Positions 1 through 8,864 are shown, counted from the stretch's first letter. The stretch is 34,739 nt of DNA from Porticoccaceae bacterium (GCA_012960115.1 DUBX01000043.1:1-34739), one strand, 5' to 3'. Made by a program: numbers and translations. Notes: generated by a model from the letters alone, not told the origin.

Positions 1-1773
1 GCCGCGGCCGTACTCGTTCGGCCATGGATAGTCGTAACCAATTTCACGGGCAATGTGACGGGTCAGGTAAGGGTCATACATGTGGCCGCGCCCGACAACA
101 CAGAAGTCCGCCCGGCCATTCCCTATGATGTCATTCATTTGATCGCCAGTTTCAATATGCTTCTGAGCCGAAATAGCCAACTTGACCATCAACCAATAAG
201 AGACCGAATTCCCAAAGAGCATCATGAAATTATAAGCTAGGTGCTGTGACTTCTCCGGATGGGCTAATACATGTGCTAACCCATCTTGGCACTGGACAAC
301 GGCATTTCTTAAGGCCTCCACCAGGGACTTTATTTGAGTGGAATCGGATAATGAAGATTCAGCTGTGTCCGTCATCTCATTCAACAATTCCCGTAGTCCA
401 TCACCGCCGTCACGTAGGCATTTTCGTCCAACGAAATCCAGAGCCTGAATGCCATTAGTCCCCTCATAAATAGGCAATATCCTTGCGTCTCGCATATGCT
501 GAGCAGCACCGGTCTCTTCAATAAAGCCCATACCGCCATGTACTTGAACGCCAAGAGATGTAACCTCCTGAGCAACTTCAGTGCACCAGCCTTTAACCAA
601 AGGGGTTAATATCTCAACCGCACGTGAACTAGCCTCGCGCACTGATTGGTCAGCATGATGCGTGCTCCGATCTTCAGTAGCTATGGTATAAATCGATATT
701 GCTCGACCTGCCTCCACCTGCGCACGCATTTGCAAAAGCATCCGTTTGACATCGGCATGGTGGATAATTGAGGCTCGCCCTTCAACACCCTGAACGCGAC
801 CTTGAACACGATCTGTAGCATAGGCTACTGCCTGTTGATATGCTCGCTCGCCCACCGCTACGCCCTGATGTCCGACAGACAATCTGGCATTGTTCATCAT
901 GCTGAACATGCACATTAACCCTTGATTTTTAGGACCAACCAAATAACCAACGGCGCCGCCATTATCGCCAAACGCCATGGTGCACGTAGGACTGCAGTGT
1001 ATGCCGAGCTTATGCTCCACACCTACGGCCTTAACATCATTGCGCTGACCTAGACTACCGTCAGTGTTAACTAAAAATTTGGGCACTAAAAATAGTGAAA
1101 TACCTTGATTCCCGGCTGGAGCATCGGGAAGTCGCGCTAGAACCAAATGAATTACGTTCTCAACTTGCTGATGGTCGCCCCAAGTAATATAGATTTTTTG
1201 CCCTGTCACCAAGTAATGATCTTCATGCGGTACTGCCTTGGATTGCACTGCTGATAGGTCACTCCCGGCTTGGGACTCAGTAAGGTTCATGGTCCCCGAC
1301 CAAACACCAGTAACGAGATTTTCTAGATAGCACTCTTTTTGTTGATCTGAACCATAAAGGCTTAGAGCATGAATAACTCCCCGACTCAGCAGTGGCAACA
1401 AGCTAAGTCCCAGGTTAGCGGATTGCAGCATCTCTTGAACCACGACGTCCACCACGCCAGGAAAGCCAGCGCCACCGTAATCTGGCGCGCCGCTTAAACC
1501 GCACCAACCAGCCTCTATCATCTGCTCATAAACACCATCTAATGCTGGCGCAGTAACAACCTCACCACCCACTAGATGGGTCGTTTGACCGTCCGCGATG
1601 GAATTAGTAGGGGCAACGACCCGTTCAAAGAACTTTGCCGCTTCTGGCAAAATGGCATTTAACATGTCACCGCCTACGTCTTGATAACCCGGCAATTGAC
1701 TATGTTTTTCATAGCCGATTAGCTCTTCAAGTATGAAAGAAAACTCTTGGACTGGGGCTTTATAAGCAGACAT
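1..1773 (-). CDS. Acyl-CoA dehydrogenase, partial at window edge, with OYE-like C-terminal tail
   Basis: This frame is open from an ATG at 1773 to the window edge (591 codons visible, no stop). Residues 1 to about 535 are a long-form acyl-CoA dehydrogenase of the FadE/DmdC type, an FAD enzyme that makes the alpha-beta double bond in acyl-CoAs. Supporting motifs are the FAD/substrate segment with TESQAGSDL near residue 160 and IYEGTNGIQALD, whose Glu437 matches the catalytic base. The helix LFGNSVSYWLMVKLAISAQ is the usual C-terminal dehydrogenase helix. After about residue 540 the sequence changes to GRADFCVVGRGHMYDPYLT, then WPNEY. That matches the end of OYE-family FMN oxidoreductases (consensus GRADL..R.HL.DPY.T), not a dehydrogenase. 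The reading frame is unbroken across the switch. It may be a true fusion, a deletion chimera or a misassembly. The dehydrogenase identity is firm; the tail is by motif recognition only. Confidence 0.85.
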   Translation of the reverse strand, partial: MSAYKAPVQEFSFILEELIGYEKHSQLPGYQDVGGDMLNAILPEAAKFFERVVAPTNSIADGQTTHLVGGEVVTAPALDGVYEQMIEAGWCGLSGAPDYGGAGFPGVVDVVVQEMLQSANLGLSLLPLLSRGVIHALSLYGSDQQKECYLENLVTGVWSGTMNLTESQAGSDLSAVQSKAVPHEDHYLVTGQKIYITWGDHQQVENVIHLVLARLPDAPAGNQGISLFLVPKFLVNTDGSLGQRNDVKAVGVEHKLGIHCSPTCTMAFGDNGGAVGYLVGPKNQGLMCMFSMMNNARLSVGHQGVAVGERAYQQAVAYATDRVQGRVQGVEGRASIIHHADVKRMLLQMRAQVEAGRAISIYTIATEDRSTHHADQSVREASSRAVEILTPLVKGWCTEVAQEVTSLGVQVHGGMGFIEETGAAQHMRDARILPIYEGTNGIQALDFVGRKCLRDGGDGLRELLNEMTDTAESSLSDSTQIKSLVEALRNAVVQCQDGLAHVLAHPEKSQHLAYNFMMLFGNSVSYWLMVKLAISAQKHIETGDQMNDIIGNGRADFCVVGRGHMYDPYLTRHIAREIGYDYPWPNEYGRG

Positions 1774-1805
1774 TAATACTATCCTAAAAAAATAACGATA
1801 TTTTC

Positions 1806-1822
1806 TAAAACGTGTCGTTTTA
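1806..1822. promoter_or_regulatory. 17-bp palindrome upstream of the acyl-CoA dehydrogenase gene
   Basis: TAAAACG-TGT-CGTTTTA is a perfect 7-bp dyad around a 3-nt centre, 33 to 49 bp before the ATG at 1773. Size and location fit a TetR-family operator such as those controlling fatty-acid oxidation genes (PsrA-type sites have a GAAAC-N4-GTTTC form). No regulator gene is adjacent, so assignment to a family is inference. Confidence 0.4.
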
Positions 1823-1980
1823 AACGTGAACAATTATCTAGTTTACGGAGATCAGTGTAAACCTACAAAAATGACTACCTAGTCTATCCCACTGATGAAA
1901 ACGACTAATAACTAGCGCCATTCTACTGCTCTCGATTTTGAAAATACAGATGGACACGGCTGTGCCCACGTTCGGAATCA

Positions 1981-2015
1981 AAGATTTAAGCCCGGCAAAG
2001 CAAGGCTTAAATCTT
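1981..2015 (-). terminator. Hairpin downstream of acyl-CoA dehydrogenase 2
   Basis: A perfect 12-bp stem (AAGATTTAAGCC / GGCTTAAATCTT) with an 11-nt loop lies 12 bp past the stop codon of the gene at 2028-3827. The U-rich part is mostly inside the stem and the following minus-strand bases (TGATTCC) are a poor U tract, so termination may be weak. The rest of the 1774-2027 gap shows no gene. Confidence 0.55.
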
Positions 2016-2027
2016 GTAAAATAGACT

Positions 2028-3827
2028 TTAAACGCCTATAAATTGATCCGCAGTAAGGTCGTAGCAAGTACTATCCAAACCCCCTACCAGCGTGAGATTA
2101 GGTTTAATCTTAGGCAGCTCGTAACGAAAGAAAAACTGCATCGCAGCAACCTTGCCATCGTAAAACGCATCATCAGTTTTATTGCCCTTCTGTTTGCCTT
2201 CTACAGCTGCTACTGCCTGTTTCAACCACATCCATGCAATAACAAGATGGCCCATAGCGTCTAGGAATATCGTGGCATTGGCTAACGCTAGGGAGGGATC
2301 TTCTGCTTGACCAACAGCGAAGATCGTCTCTTCAGTTAACTTTAAATACTCTTCAAGCTGATCGCAAAAACTAGCTAGTTCAGAATGCCCTATACCCGAA
2401 TCAATAGTGGCTTCCATTTCCTCTCGAAGAATCGCCACTGCAGCACCACTTTGCATTCGCACCTTTCGACCAAGGATATCGAGACCCTGAATACCCCAGG
2501 TACCCTCGTGAATATGATTTAGGCGGTTGTCACGATAGAGGCGCTCGACAGGATACTCGCGGGTATAGCCATAGCCACCCAATACCTGTATTGCCAACTT
2601 GTTAGCTTCCAGACAGAACTCCGACGGCCAAGACTTGCAAATGGGAGTCAACAAATCGAGCAGTAAATCAAACCGCTGATTAGCCGCATGGTCATTAGAA
2701 AGTTTCTTCGTATCAATTAGCTCAGCACAATAGTACATCAAGGTCTGAGCCCCCTCGATAAATGCTTTTTGAGTCATCAGCATACGTTTAATATCTGCGT
2801 GCTCACTGAGCATAATCTGAGCGTCTTCTGGATTACGGTTTACCAACGGCCGGCCTTGAGGACGATTTCGTGCGTAATCCAAAGAGTATAAATAACCGCC
2901 AAGTGCCGTCATAACGGCAGACATACCCACTGAAATACGCGCTTCATTCATCATATGGAACATATTAGACAAACCCTGATTGGGCTCTCCAACCAAGTAG
3001 CCAATCGACTCGCCTGACTCGCCAAAATTAAGCAGGCAATTCGTTGTCCCACGACAGCCCATCTTATGATTCAGACCAGCCAGCGCTATATTATTAAAGT
3101 CGCCAAGGCTTCCATCATTATTAACGCGGTTTTTTGGCACCAAAAACAGCGAGATCCCTTTAACCCCCGGCGGTGAACCCGGGATTTTAGCCAACACCAT
3201 ATGGATAATATTCTCAGTAATGTCCTGCTCGCCGCCCGATATCCACATTTTAGTGCCGCTAAGCGCGTAGGAGCCATCTGGCTTTAGTTCTGCTTTGGTA
3301 CGTATATCAGCAAGGGATGATCCTGCTTGAGGTTCGGACAAACACATCGTGCCAAACCACTTACCCTCCACAAGATTAGGCAAGTACTTGATCTTTAGTT
3401 CCTCAGAACCGCAGACATTAAGCATATTAGCCACACCCTGTGTTAGGAATAGATAAATATGGGCAGGATTGTTGGCGCAGACAAACATACCATTGAGAGC
3501 TTGGTCCACCATCCAAGGAAGTTGCATGCCTCCAATATCCGCATCATAGGCTGACGTGCATAGACCCGCTTCCTGATAGGCATTAATAGCGTCTTTGAGT
3601 TCTGAAATTGTTTCAACTTTTCCATCGACAAACTGGGGTTCATTCGCATCCAGCTTAGAGGCACACGTCAAAAACTGATTTTCAGCAATTATCTGACAGA
3701 GGTCTAACATCGCGTCGAGAGATTCTCGATCATAGTCAGCATAACGCTCAGACTCGAGAATTTTATCTAAACCTAAGGCTTCATAGAGCACGAAGTCGAG
3801 ATCTCGACGATTGACAATCATTGACAT
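2028..3827 (-). CDS. Acyl-CoA dehydrogenase, long form (FadE/DmdC-like)
   Basis: This is a complete 599-residue FAD-dependent acyl-CoA dehydrogenase, the usual length for the roughly 600-residue class that includes 3-methylmercaptopropionyl-CoA dehydrogenase DmdC and bacterial long-chain FadE5-like enzymes. Motifs are MCLSEPQAGSSLADIRTKA, then KMWISGGEQD, and HIHEGTWGIQGLD with Glu441 as the expected catalytic base. The start at 3827 follows an AGAGGA ribosome site at 6 to 8 nt; an in-frame ATG two codons later is also possible. It is a paralogue of the edge gene, lies just upstream of it in the same orientation, and is divergent from the acyl-CoA ligase at 4126. A beta-oxidation role is likely. 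A DMSP (DmdBC-type) role cannot be excluded, but no DmdD hydratase or DmdA is visible. Confidence 0.93.
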   Translation of the reverse strand: MSMIVNRRDLDFVLYEALGLDKILESERYADYDRESLDAMLDLCQIIAENQFLTCASKLDANEPQFVDGKVETISELKDAINAYQEAGLCTSAYDADIGGMQLPWMVDQALNGMFVCANNPAHIYLFLTQGVANMLNVCGSEELKIKYLPNLVEGKWFGTMCLSEPQAGSSLADIRTKAELKPDGSYALSGTKMWISGGEQDITENIIHMVLAKIPGSPPGVKGISLFLVPKNRVNNDGSLGDFNNIALAGLNHKMGCRGTTNCLLNFGESGESIGYLVGEPNQGLSNMFHMMNEARISVGMSAVMTALGGYLYSLDYARNRPQGRPLVNRNPEDAQIMLSEHADIKRMLMTQKAFIEGAQTLMYYCAELIDTKKLSNDHAANQRFDLLLDLLTPICKSWPSEFCLEANKLAIQVLGGYGYTREYPVERLYRDNRLNHIHEGTWGIQGLDILGRKVRMQSGAAVAILREEMEATIDSGIGHSELASFCDQLEEYLKLTEETIFAVGQAEDPSLALANATIFLDAMGHLVIAWMWLKQAVAAVEGKQKGNKTDDAFYDGKVAAMQFFFRYELPKIKPNLTLVGGLDSTCYDLTADQFIGV

Positions 3828-4010
3828 GGTTATTCCTCTTTTGTTTTTAATGACGAGTGGTGTCCGCTAGCTAGTATTTCTTAGCGCTGCCTATGCTAAA
3901 AAATTAACACCTTAGCCTACATATCTTCAAGTACGGAAGGTTAACTGGCTTGGGATTAGTTTAACAACATTTGTTTTTTGATACTCATTATTGTCCTCAC
4001 CTTATGGCAA

Positions 4011-4050
4011 GCAACAACGTACTCACGCTTGAGTACGAGTTTTTTGTTGC
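4011..4050. promoter_or_regulatory. Nested dyad in divergent ligase/dehydrogenase promoter region
   Basis: The 298-bp divergent gap (3828-4125) holds GTACTCA-CGCT-TGAGTAC (4019-4036), a perfect 7-bp dyad. It is flanked by outer arms GCAACAA (4011-4017) and TTGTTGC (4044-4050), which also pair. It sits about 75 bp before the ligase start. A shared operator for both divergent genes is the likeliest role; a leader hairpin is the alternative. Nothing else is recognised in the gap. Confidence 0.4.
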
Positions 4051-4125
4051 GCCCTCTCCACTTGTCAGTAAACTGAGGGCAAGAAAGTTATAAACTATAA
4101 AAAATAGCAGGGAGGGGAAGAAACA

Positions 4126-5694
4126 ATGATCGCACTGGATCAACTCAACTGCGTTGCGGACATCAGCCGTCATCAAGCAAAGATAAACGGTCACCGTATT
4201 GCACAAATCTTTGAAGGTCGAGAAACCACCTATACCGAACTAGACCGCATGGCCAGCCAAGTCGCCAACGGCCTTATTAAAGCTGGATGTGCGCCAGGCG
4301 CTCGCATTGGGTACCTTGGTAAAAACAGTGACTACTTCTTTGAAGTCATGTCTGGTTCAGCGAAATCAAACGTGGTGATTGCGGGTGTTAATTGGCGACT
4401 AGCACCCCCTGAAATTGAATATATTCTCAACAATGCCAGCATCGACATTCTATTTGTCGGCGCAGAATTCTATGCGGTTATTGAACAGCTACTACCCAAA
4501 ATCGGTAGTATTCGTCAATTTATTGCTGTTGATGGTGGCCACGGCGAGTGGCCTGACTACTGCACTTGGAGAGATACTCAGGATACAACGGACCCAATGC
4601 TGCCAATTGCGTTAGAAGATGACGTTATCCAGCTCTATACCAGTGGCACTACAGGCCACCCAAAAGGCGTCCAACTGACCAATGGCAACTATCTTGATCT
4701 CTTAGATCAAGCAGCGAATGGTGGTTGGGGTGACTGGGATGAGGGTGAAGCCAGTCTTGTAGCCATGCCAATTTTCCATGTGGCTGGCGTCAACGTTGGT
4801 GTCGTCGGTTTATGCCAAGGTCTTACCAATGTCATTCTAAAAGATGTAGATCCTGTAGTTATATTAGATTTGCTCGAAAAATACCGCATCAAGTACGCCT
4901 TTTTCGTGCCCGCCGTTATCATGTTCTTAAACTCTATTCCTGGCGTTCGTGATAGAGACTTCTCTAATCTAGACTTTTTACTCTATGGTGCCAGCCCTAT
5001 TTCAGAAGATGTGTTGCTTACCGCCAAAGATATTTTTAAATGTAATTTTTGTCAGGTCTATGGCCTGACCGAAACCTGCGGTGCAGGCACAATACTAGCA
5101 CCAGAAGACCACGATCCTGCCCTTGGCAAATTGCGCTCCTGCGGTAAACCGGCACCAACAGCAGAAGTAAGGATTGTCGGTGAGGAGGGTGAAATTCTGC
5201 CTGCGAATGAGGTCGGTGAAATTGCCTACCGCTCTAAAAGCTTAATGAAAGGCTACTGGAAGAATGACGAGGCCACGGCTAAATCAATACAAAACGGATG
5301 GTTTTACACTGGTGATGCGGGTTACTTAGATGAAGATGGTTATCTTTATATTCATGACAGAATCAAAGATATGATTGTCTCAGGTGGAGAGAACGTCTAT
5401 CCCGCCGAGGTAGAAAATGCACTGTTTGGTCATGAGGCTGTGGGTGATGCTGCAGTCATTGGTGTTCCCGATGAAAAATGGGGAGAAGCGGTGAAAGCCA
5501 TCATTGTACTAAAGCCTGGCGCCACCGCTACTAAGGAAGACATTATTGCCCATTCAAGGAGTAAGATTGCCGGCTACAAGGTACCAAAAAGCATCGACTT
5601 TACCGATGTTCTACCGCGCAATCCTTCGGGCAAAATACTCAAACGAGAACTACGAAAGCCTTATTGGGAGGACAAAGAAAGGCAGATTAATTAG
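4126..5694 (+). CDS. Acyl-CoA ligase (AMP-dependent synthetase, class I adenylating)
   Basis: This 522-residue cytoplasmic adenylating enzyme converts a carboxylic acid to its CoA thioester through an acyl-AMP intermediate. The core motifs are all present in order: LYTSGTTGHPKG (P-loop, about 168-179), VYGLTETCGAG (A5, about 313), YTGDAGYLDEDGY (A7), HDRIKDMIVSGGENVYP (A8 hinge), and PSGKILKREL with the catalytic Lys near 503. A strong AGGGGAAG ribosome site precedes the ATG. It resembles medium/long-chain FadD-like and 3-methylmercaptopropionyl-CoA (DmdB-like) ligases; substrate cannot be read from sequence. It would feed the two divergent acyl-CoA dehydrogenases. Its stop codon overlaps the stop of the convergent TPR/TonB gene by 4 bp. 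Confidence 0.93.
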   Translation: MIALDQLNCVADISRHQAKINGHRIAQIFEGRETTYTELDRMASQVANGLIKAGCAPGARIGYLGKNSDYFFEVMSGSAKSNVVIAGVNWRLAPPEIEYILNNASIDILFVGAEFYAVIEQLLPKIGSIRQFIAVDGGHGEWPDYCTWRDTQDTTDPMLPIALEDDVIQLYTSGTTGHPKGVQLTNGNYLDLLDQAANGGWGDWDEGEASLVAMPIFHVAGVNVGVVGLCQGLTNVILKDVDPVVILDLLEKYRIKYAFFVPAVIMFLNSIPGVRDRDFSNLDFLLYGASPISEDVLLTAKDIFKCNFCQVYGLTETCGAGTILAPEDHDPALGKLRSCGKPAPTAEVRIVGEEGEILPANEVGEIAYRSKSLMKGYWKNDEATAKSIQNGWFYTGDAGYLDEDGYLYIHDRIKDMIVSGGENVYPAEVENALFGHEAVGDAAVIGVPDEKWGEAVKAIIVLKPGATATKEDIIAHSRSKIAGYKVPKSIDFTDVLPRNPSGKILKRELRKPYWEDKERQIN

Positions 5695-6695
5695 CGGGCC
5701 ATTTTGAAGGTGAATTTATACAAAACACCGGGCACTTCAACCGCTTCACCATCAACAAACCGCGGGACATACCTCAACTTTTTTGCAGCCTTTAACGCAG
5801 CTTTCCCAAACCCTTTCGAAGTAGGGTATTGCTCAACAATAGAGGTTTTGATTGCCGTCCCCTCTACAGATATTGTGAGTTCAATAATGGCATAACCCGA
5901 TACTCCTTTTCGTTGTGCTCTGCTAGGATAAACAGGTTGTGGTACATACACAGGTATATAGCCCTGATCTCCTTGGTCCGGCACTAATTTACCTAATTCT
6001 TGAGCATGGAAGCCAGCTAATTCTCGCTGACCCGTTTCTTCAAAGGCCCTAATAAGAAATCCATGCGCATATTGAGCCACTGATGGATTAGCTAGAGCGT
6101 TTTTAAGAAAAGGGATGGCCGACCTATATTTTTCTCTGAGCATCTTTTGCTTGCCCAGCTGGAAACTTGCCAATGTAGCTCCTACCGAGGTGGGACCTAA
6201 TTCCTGCAAAAATATCTCGAGCGCCTCTTTCGCATGTTTATTGGAAAATGACAGTTGTCCTGAGGTGCGCGCTCGGCCAAGAATCTCTATGCTAATAGCA
6301 AGCTGCGCATCTGCATACTCTAATGAGGTATTTCCATAATTCGATGCAAGGATTTTAAGTGCTCTTGAGTAAGATGAGCGCTTCACGCCACTAGCGCCTA
6401 TCGATAAGTTATTTGCATGACCAAGATCCAACAACAAATCAACCAACTCTACAGAACTCTCACCATAGAGCGATTCATAAAGACTAAGCGCCTCGCTAAG
6501 AACTTTCTGACTTAGTTTTTCATCATAACTTCTGCTTAGTAGCGCGACGCCATAATTATAGGTAAGTGCAGCAATGTTTTTGCTATCTGGTTCAAATAGG
6601 TCTTTACCTGCCTCGAGCGAGGACTGTGCGCACCGAATCGCCTTTTTCTTATACCCTTCCGGCAATAGCAGACTTGTGGCATCTCTGACTCTCAT
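5691..6695 (-). CDS. TPR/TonB C-terminal domain protein, probably missing its N-terminus through a frameshift
   Basis: The visible 334 residues hold a helical, TPR-like region (about 15-225, repeated A-L-x8-Y/G units). The last 80 or so residues form a TonB C-terminal domain (VYPSRAQRKGVSGYAIIELT, then YVPRFVDGEAVEVPGV). Such proteins face the periplasm and need a signal peptide or membrane anchor, but none is encoded in this frame: an in-frame TAG at 6741-6743 blocks upstream extension, and the ATG at 6695 has no ribosome site. A good signal peptide lies just upstream in another frame (see 6649-6792). The gene is therefore either frameshifted or contains a sequencing indel. It has no TonB transmembrane/Pro-rich segment, so it is not a classic energy transducer; cell-envelope role unknown. 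Confidence 0.75.
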   Translation of the reverse strand: MRVRDATSLLLPEGYKKKAIRCAQSSLEAGKDLFEPDSKNIAALTYNYGVALLSRSYDEKLSQKVLSEALSLYESLYGESSVELVDLLLDLGHANNLSIGASGVKRSSYSRALKILASNYGNTSLEYADAQLAISIEILGRARTSGQLSFSNKHAKEALEIFLQELGPTSVGATLASFQLGKQKMLREKYRSAIPFLKNALANPSVAQYAHGFLIRAFEETGQRELAGFHAQELGKLVPDQGDQGYIPVYVPQPVYPSRAQRKGVSGYAIIELTISVEGTAIKTSIVEQYPTSKGFGKAALKAAKKLRYVPRFVDGEAVEVPGVLYKFTFKMAR

Positions 6696-6792
6696 TGAAG
6701 CGCTTAATGTTATCGCTTCTGGAAGTATCAGCTTCCTCGCCTAGAGCACTAAGACTTAACAGGCTGGCAATAACAAGTATCAATAATTTCAA
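6649..6792 (-). pseudogene. Detached signal-peptide start of the TPR/TonB-C gene
   Basis: A TTG at 6792, 9 nt after AGGAG (6802-6806), opens a short frame beginning LKLLILVIASLLSLSALG, followed by EEADTS. This is a textbook Sec signal peptide with a probable cut after A-L-G. The frame stops at 6649. It is out of register with the downstream TPR/TonB-C frame by one extra base or two missing bases. The switch must lie between 6740 and 6652, where a GA-rich tract (GAGAGTCAGAGA on the minus strand, about 6681-6692) is a plausible slip site. Confidence 0.6.
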
Positions 6793-6845
6793 AACAAAAA
6801 GCTCCTATATATTATAAAATAAAGTATAGCTGAAATATTCTTTAA

Positions 6846-6864
6846 TGAATGAATCTCTCATTCA
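6846..6864. promoter_or_regulatory. Short dyad between CotH and TPR/TonB-C genes
   Basis: TGAATGA-ATCTC-TCATTCA is a perfect 7-bp dyad in the gap between two same-strand genes. It could be a weak terminator for the CotH gene or an operator for the next gene; no U tract follows. Confidence 0.25.
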
Positions 6865-6911
6865 GTAAAAATGAATACTTATAGGGCCATGTTTAGAGCC
6901 AATCATGGCGC

Positions 6912-8864
6912 CTAAAGGTCGTCAAAGGCGGCCTCTAACCAATCCATTCTATCAATGTACCAAGACTTCATATGATCAACCTCTTCTTGATAGGTATTAA
7001 AAACAACGGGGTTTGGCCAAACATACATTCCTAGAGTCTGCCACTTATCATTATTCTCCTGCTGCGCCCACTGTAATTGCTCTGCGTAGGCGTCTATTTT
7101 ATCGAGAATGAAATCTTGATTATCTTTAAAATAAGCAAACCGAACCTTCACCTTAGCAACAAAATCTGGATCCTGAAAAAGGCGTTCATACCAAGGGTGG
7201 TACTTCACCCACCAACCCTCTGCATAACGACTATCTGCGTAGTCTACGTTACCAAACGATAGATCAAAATCCCACAAGGGACCCATTTTAATCTTCTCAC
7301 CCGGCATTACATTTAAAAACATACTGGAGAAAAACATTGAATCAACGTTCTTAGTAATCTCGCTGATCAGATACCAATCAACAAAGCTATCAATATCGAT
7401 ATATTCTGCGTACCCTTCTGTGCCGTTAGCATAGGATGCGATATTAGCTGCTGTGGCCGCTCCTCCCTCCCAGCTTGCCTCACCACTTTGGAAATCGCCA
7501 TTAGCAACAAGCTCTATTCCATCTGCGGTAAGAACGCTGACATCATCAATCCAAACCTCTCCGCCTTGATCTCCACCCATATCAAATAAGACACGGCTTT
7601 GATCATCTCCAAAATCGGTAGTGGTCTGAGTCAATGTAAATGTTTGCCATGCTGTTGTCAGACTTACAGGCTCGCCCACGTTTGTCCAAGGATCATGGTA
7701 CAAACCAAGGCCAGCAATCATGGTGCGATCAATCGATGACTTTGCTTTAAATGATACCGTGTAATCAGAATTGGGGACTAGCGTCATCGTCTGGCTCAAG
7801 TTCACATCCCAAACATTATCAGAGGTTGTTTCCGCAACGGCAAAGTAGGATGTCATGGAAGTAGACCCCGACATCGCATTTTCAAAATCATTAATCAGCG
7901 TCTTAATATAAGCATACTCAGAGCTGTTGCGTTCGAGGCTAGGCTCTTTTATGTTAACCCAGAATTTATCAGTGATAACGCTCTCAAAGTACACATCATC
8001 CGAGTCTAGTCGCGATAACTGATCAAGCTCTAATAAATACCCAGTGTCACCCAATGCAACTCGATTATCGCTCTCTTCAACCTTTTGCGTAATATTGTAC
8101 GTACCGTTGTACTCATCATTAATATAGACCTCAGCAAAGCGCCCTTGCGGCGTCCAATCTAAGTTGCTGATATATCCCATTTCAAATGATATTTTGTTTC
8201 GAAGCATCGTTTTATCAGAATATTCCGCTAAAAATAGCCACTTTTTGTCGTTTGGCATTCCCAAAAATTCGGCCTTATCGTCTAACTTCATCTGGAATGG
8301 CTTTTTTGGATGGGTATACCACGTCGAATTTCCTCTACCACGGATTTTCATCGCTGACTCGGTCAAATTGAGGACATTACGACCTCCAGCTATGGAGACA
8401 TCTCCCAGGATATAGTCCTCTTTGGAGTCAATAGGGTCGTAGTAATCCGTCTTGAGGTAAATGATTGGGAGGTCAGTAAACTTGGTTAAATCCACCTCAT
8501 AATTTGTGGTCTGCCCATCTGTGCCCGTTATCGTGTAGGTCACAAGATTAGTAAAATCGTTGGCCGTAGTACCGCTGGCCTGAGTAACATCGCCAATACT
8601 GGCGGATGACCCATTATGCTGAAAGCTTGCAACAAGCTCAGTAATAGGAGCATTAGTCAGCGTACGACCGGAAAAGGTTCCGTCAAGCTCGGTCATTGTT
8701 ATATCACTTTCCAATCCAGCATTTTCAGAGACCAGAAATGAGAGCTGACTAATAGTGGGCGGCAACAGCACTATCGGAGGCTCAACAGCCTCAGAAGTAC
8801 CTCCACCCCCTCCGCAGTCTGCAAGCAAAAAAGTCAACGCGAGAGCGACCATTTTAGAATTCAT
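6912..8864 (-). CDS. CotH-kinase family lipoprotein with nested carbohydrate-binding-like domain
   Basis: 650 residues. The N-terminus has a short hydrophobic stretch ending LLADCGGGGG, a lipobox with Cys17, so the protein is probably an outer-membrane or surface lipoprotein. Residues about 35-130 form an Ig-like DUF5018-type repeat (SGTTANDFTNLVTYTITGTD). The CotH protein-kinase fold begins near 133, with IRGRGNSTW and PKKPFQMKLD, and its active-site motif WDFDLSFGN is at about 530-538. Between them, residues about 335-475 are an insertion that resembles a CBM4/9-type beta-sandwich (LVPNSDYTVSFKAKS, then VWIDDVSV, then LVANGDFQSG). The kinase fold resumes with YIDIDSFVDWYLISEITKNVD. CotH of Bacillus phosphorylates spore-coat proteins; the target here is unknown. 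The ATG follows GGAAC. Confidence 0.85.
   Translation of the reverse strand: MNSKMVALALTFLLADCGGGGGTSEAVEPPIVLLPPTISQLSFLVSENAGLESDITMTELDGTFSGRTLTNAPITELVASFQHNGSSASIGDVTQASGTTANDFTNLVTYTITGTDGQTTNYEVDLTKFTDLPIIYLKTDYYDPIDSKEDYILGDVSIAGGRNVLNLTESAMKIRGRGNSTWYTHPKKPFQMKLDDKAEFLGMPNDKKWLFLAEYSDKTMLRNKISFEMGYISNLDWTPQGRFAEVYINDEYNGTYNITQKVEESDNRVALGDTGYLLELDQLSRLDSDDVYFESVITDKFWVNIKEPSLERNSSEYAYIKTLINDFENAMSGSTSMTSYFAVAETTSDNVWDVNLSQTMTLVPNSDYTVSFKAKSSIDRTMIAGLGLYHDPWTNVGEPVSLTTAWQTFTLTQTTTDFGDDQSRVLFDMGGDQGGEVWIDDVSVLTADGIELVANGDFQSGEASWEGGAATAANIASYANGTEGYAEYIDIDSFVDWYLISEITKNVDSMFFSSMFLNVMPGEKIKMGPLWDFDLSFGNVDYADSRYAEGWWVKYHPWYERLFQDPDFVAKVKVRFAYFKDNQDFILDKIDAYAEQLQWAQQENNDKWQTLGMYVWPNPVVFNTYQEEVDHMKSWYIDRMDWLEAAFDDL

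Noticed and set aside
1-5694. Reading the two dehydrogenases and ligase as a DMSP demethylation (DmdBC) locus
   Set aside because: The proteins resemble DmdC and DmdB, but DmdA and DmdD are absent and the same families serve ordinary fatty-acid oxidation, so the specific name is not supported.
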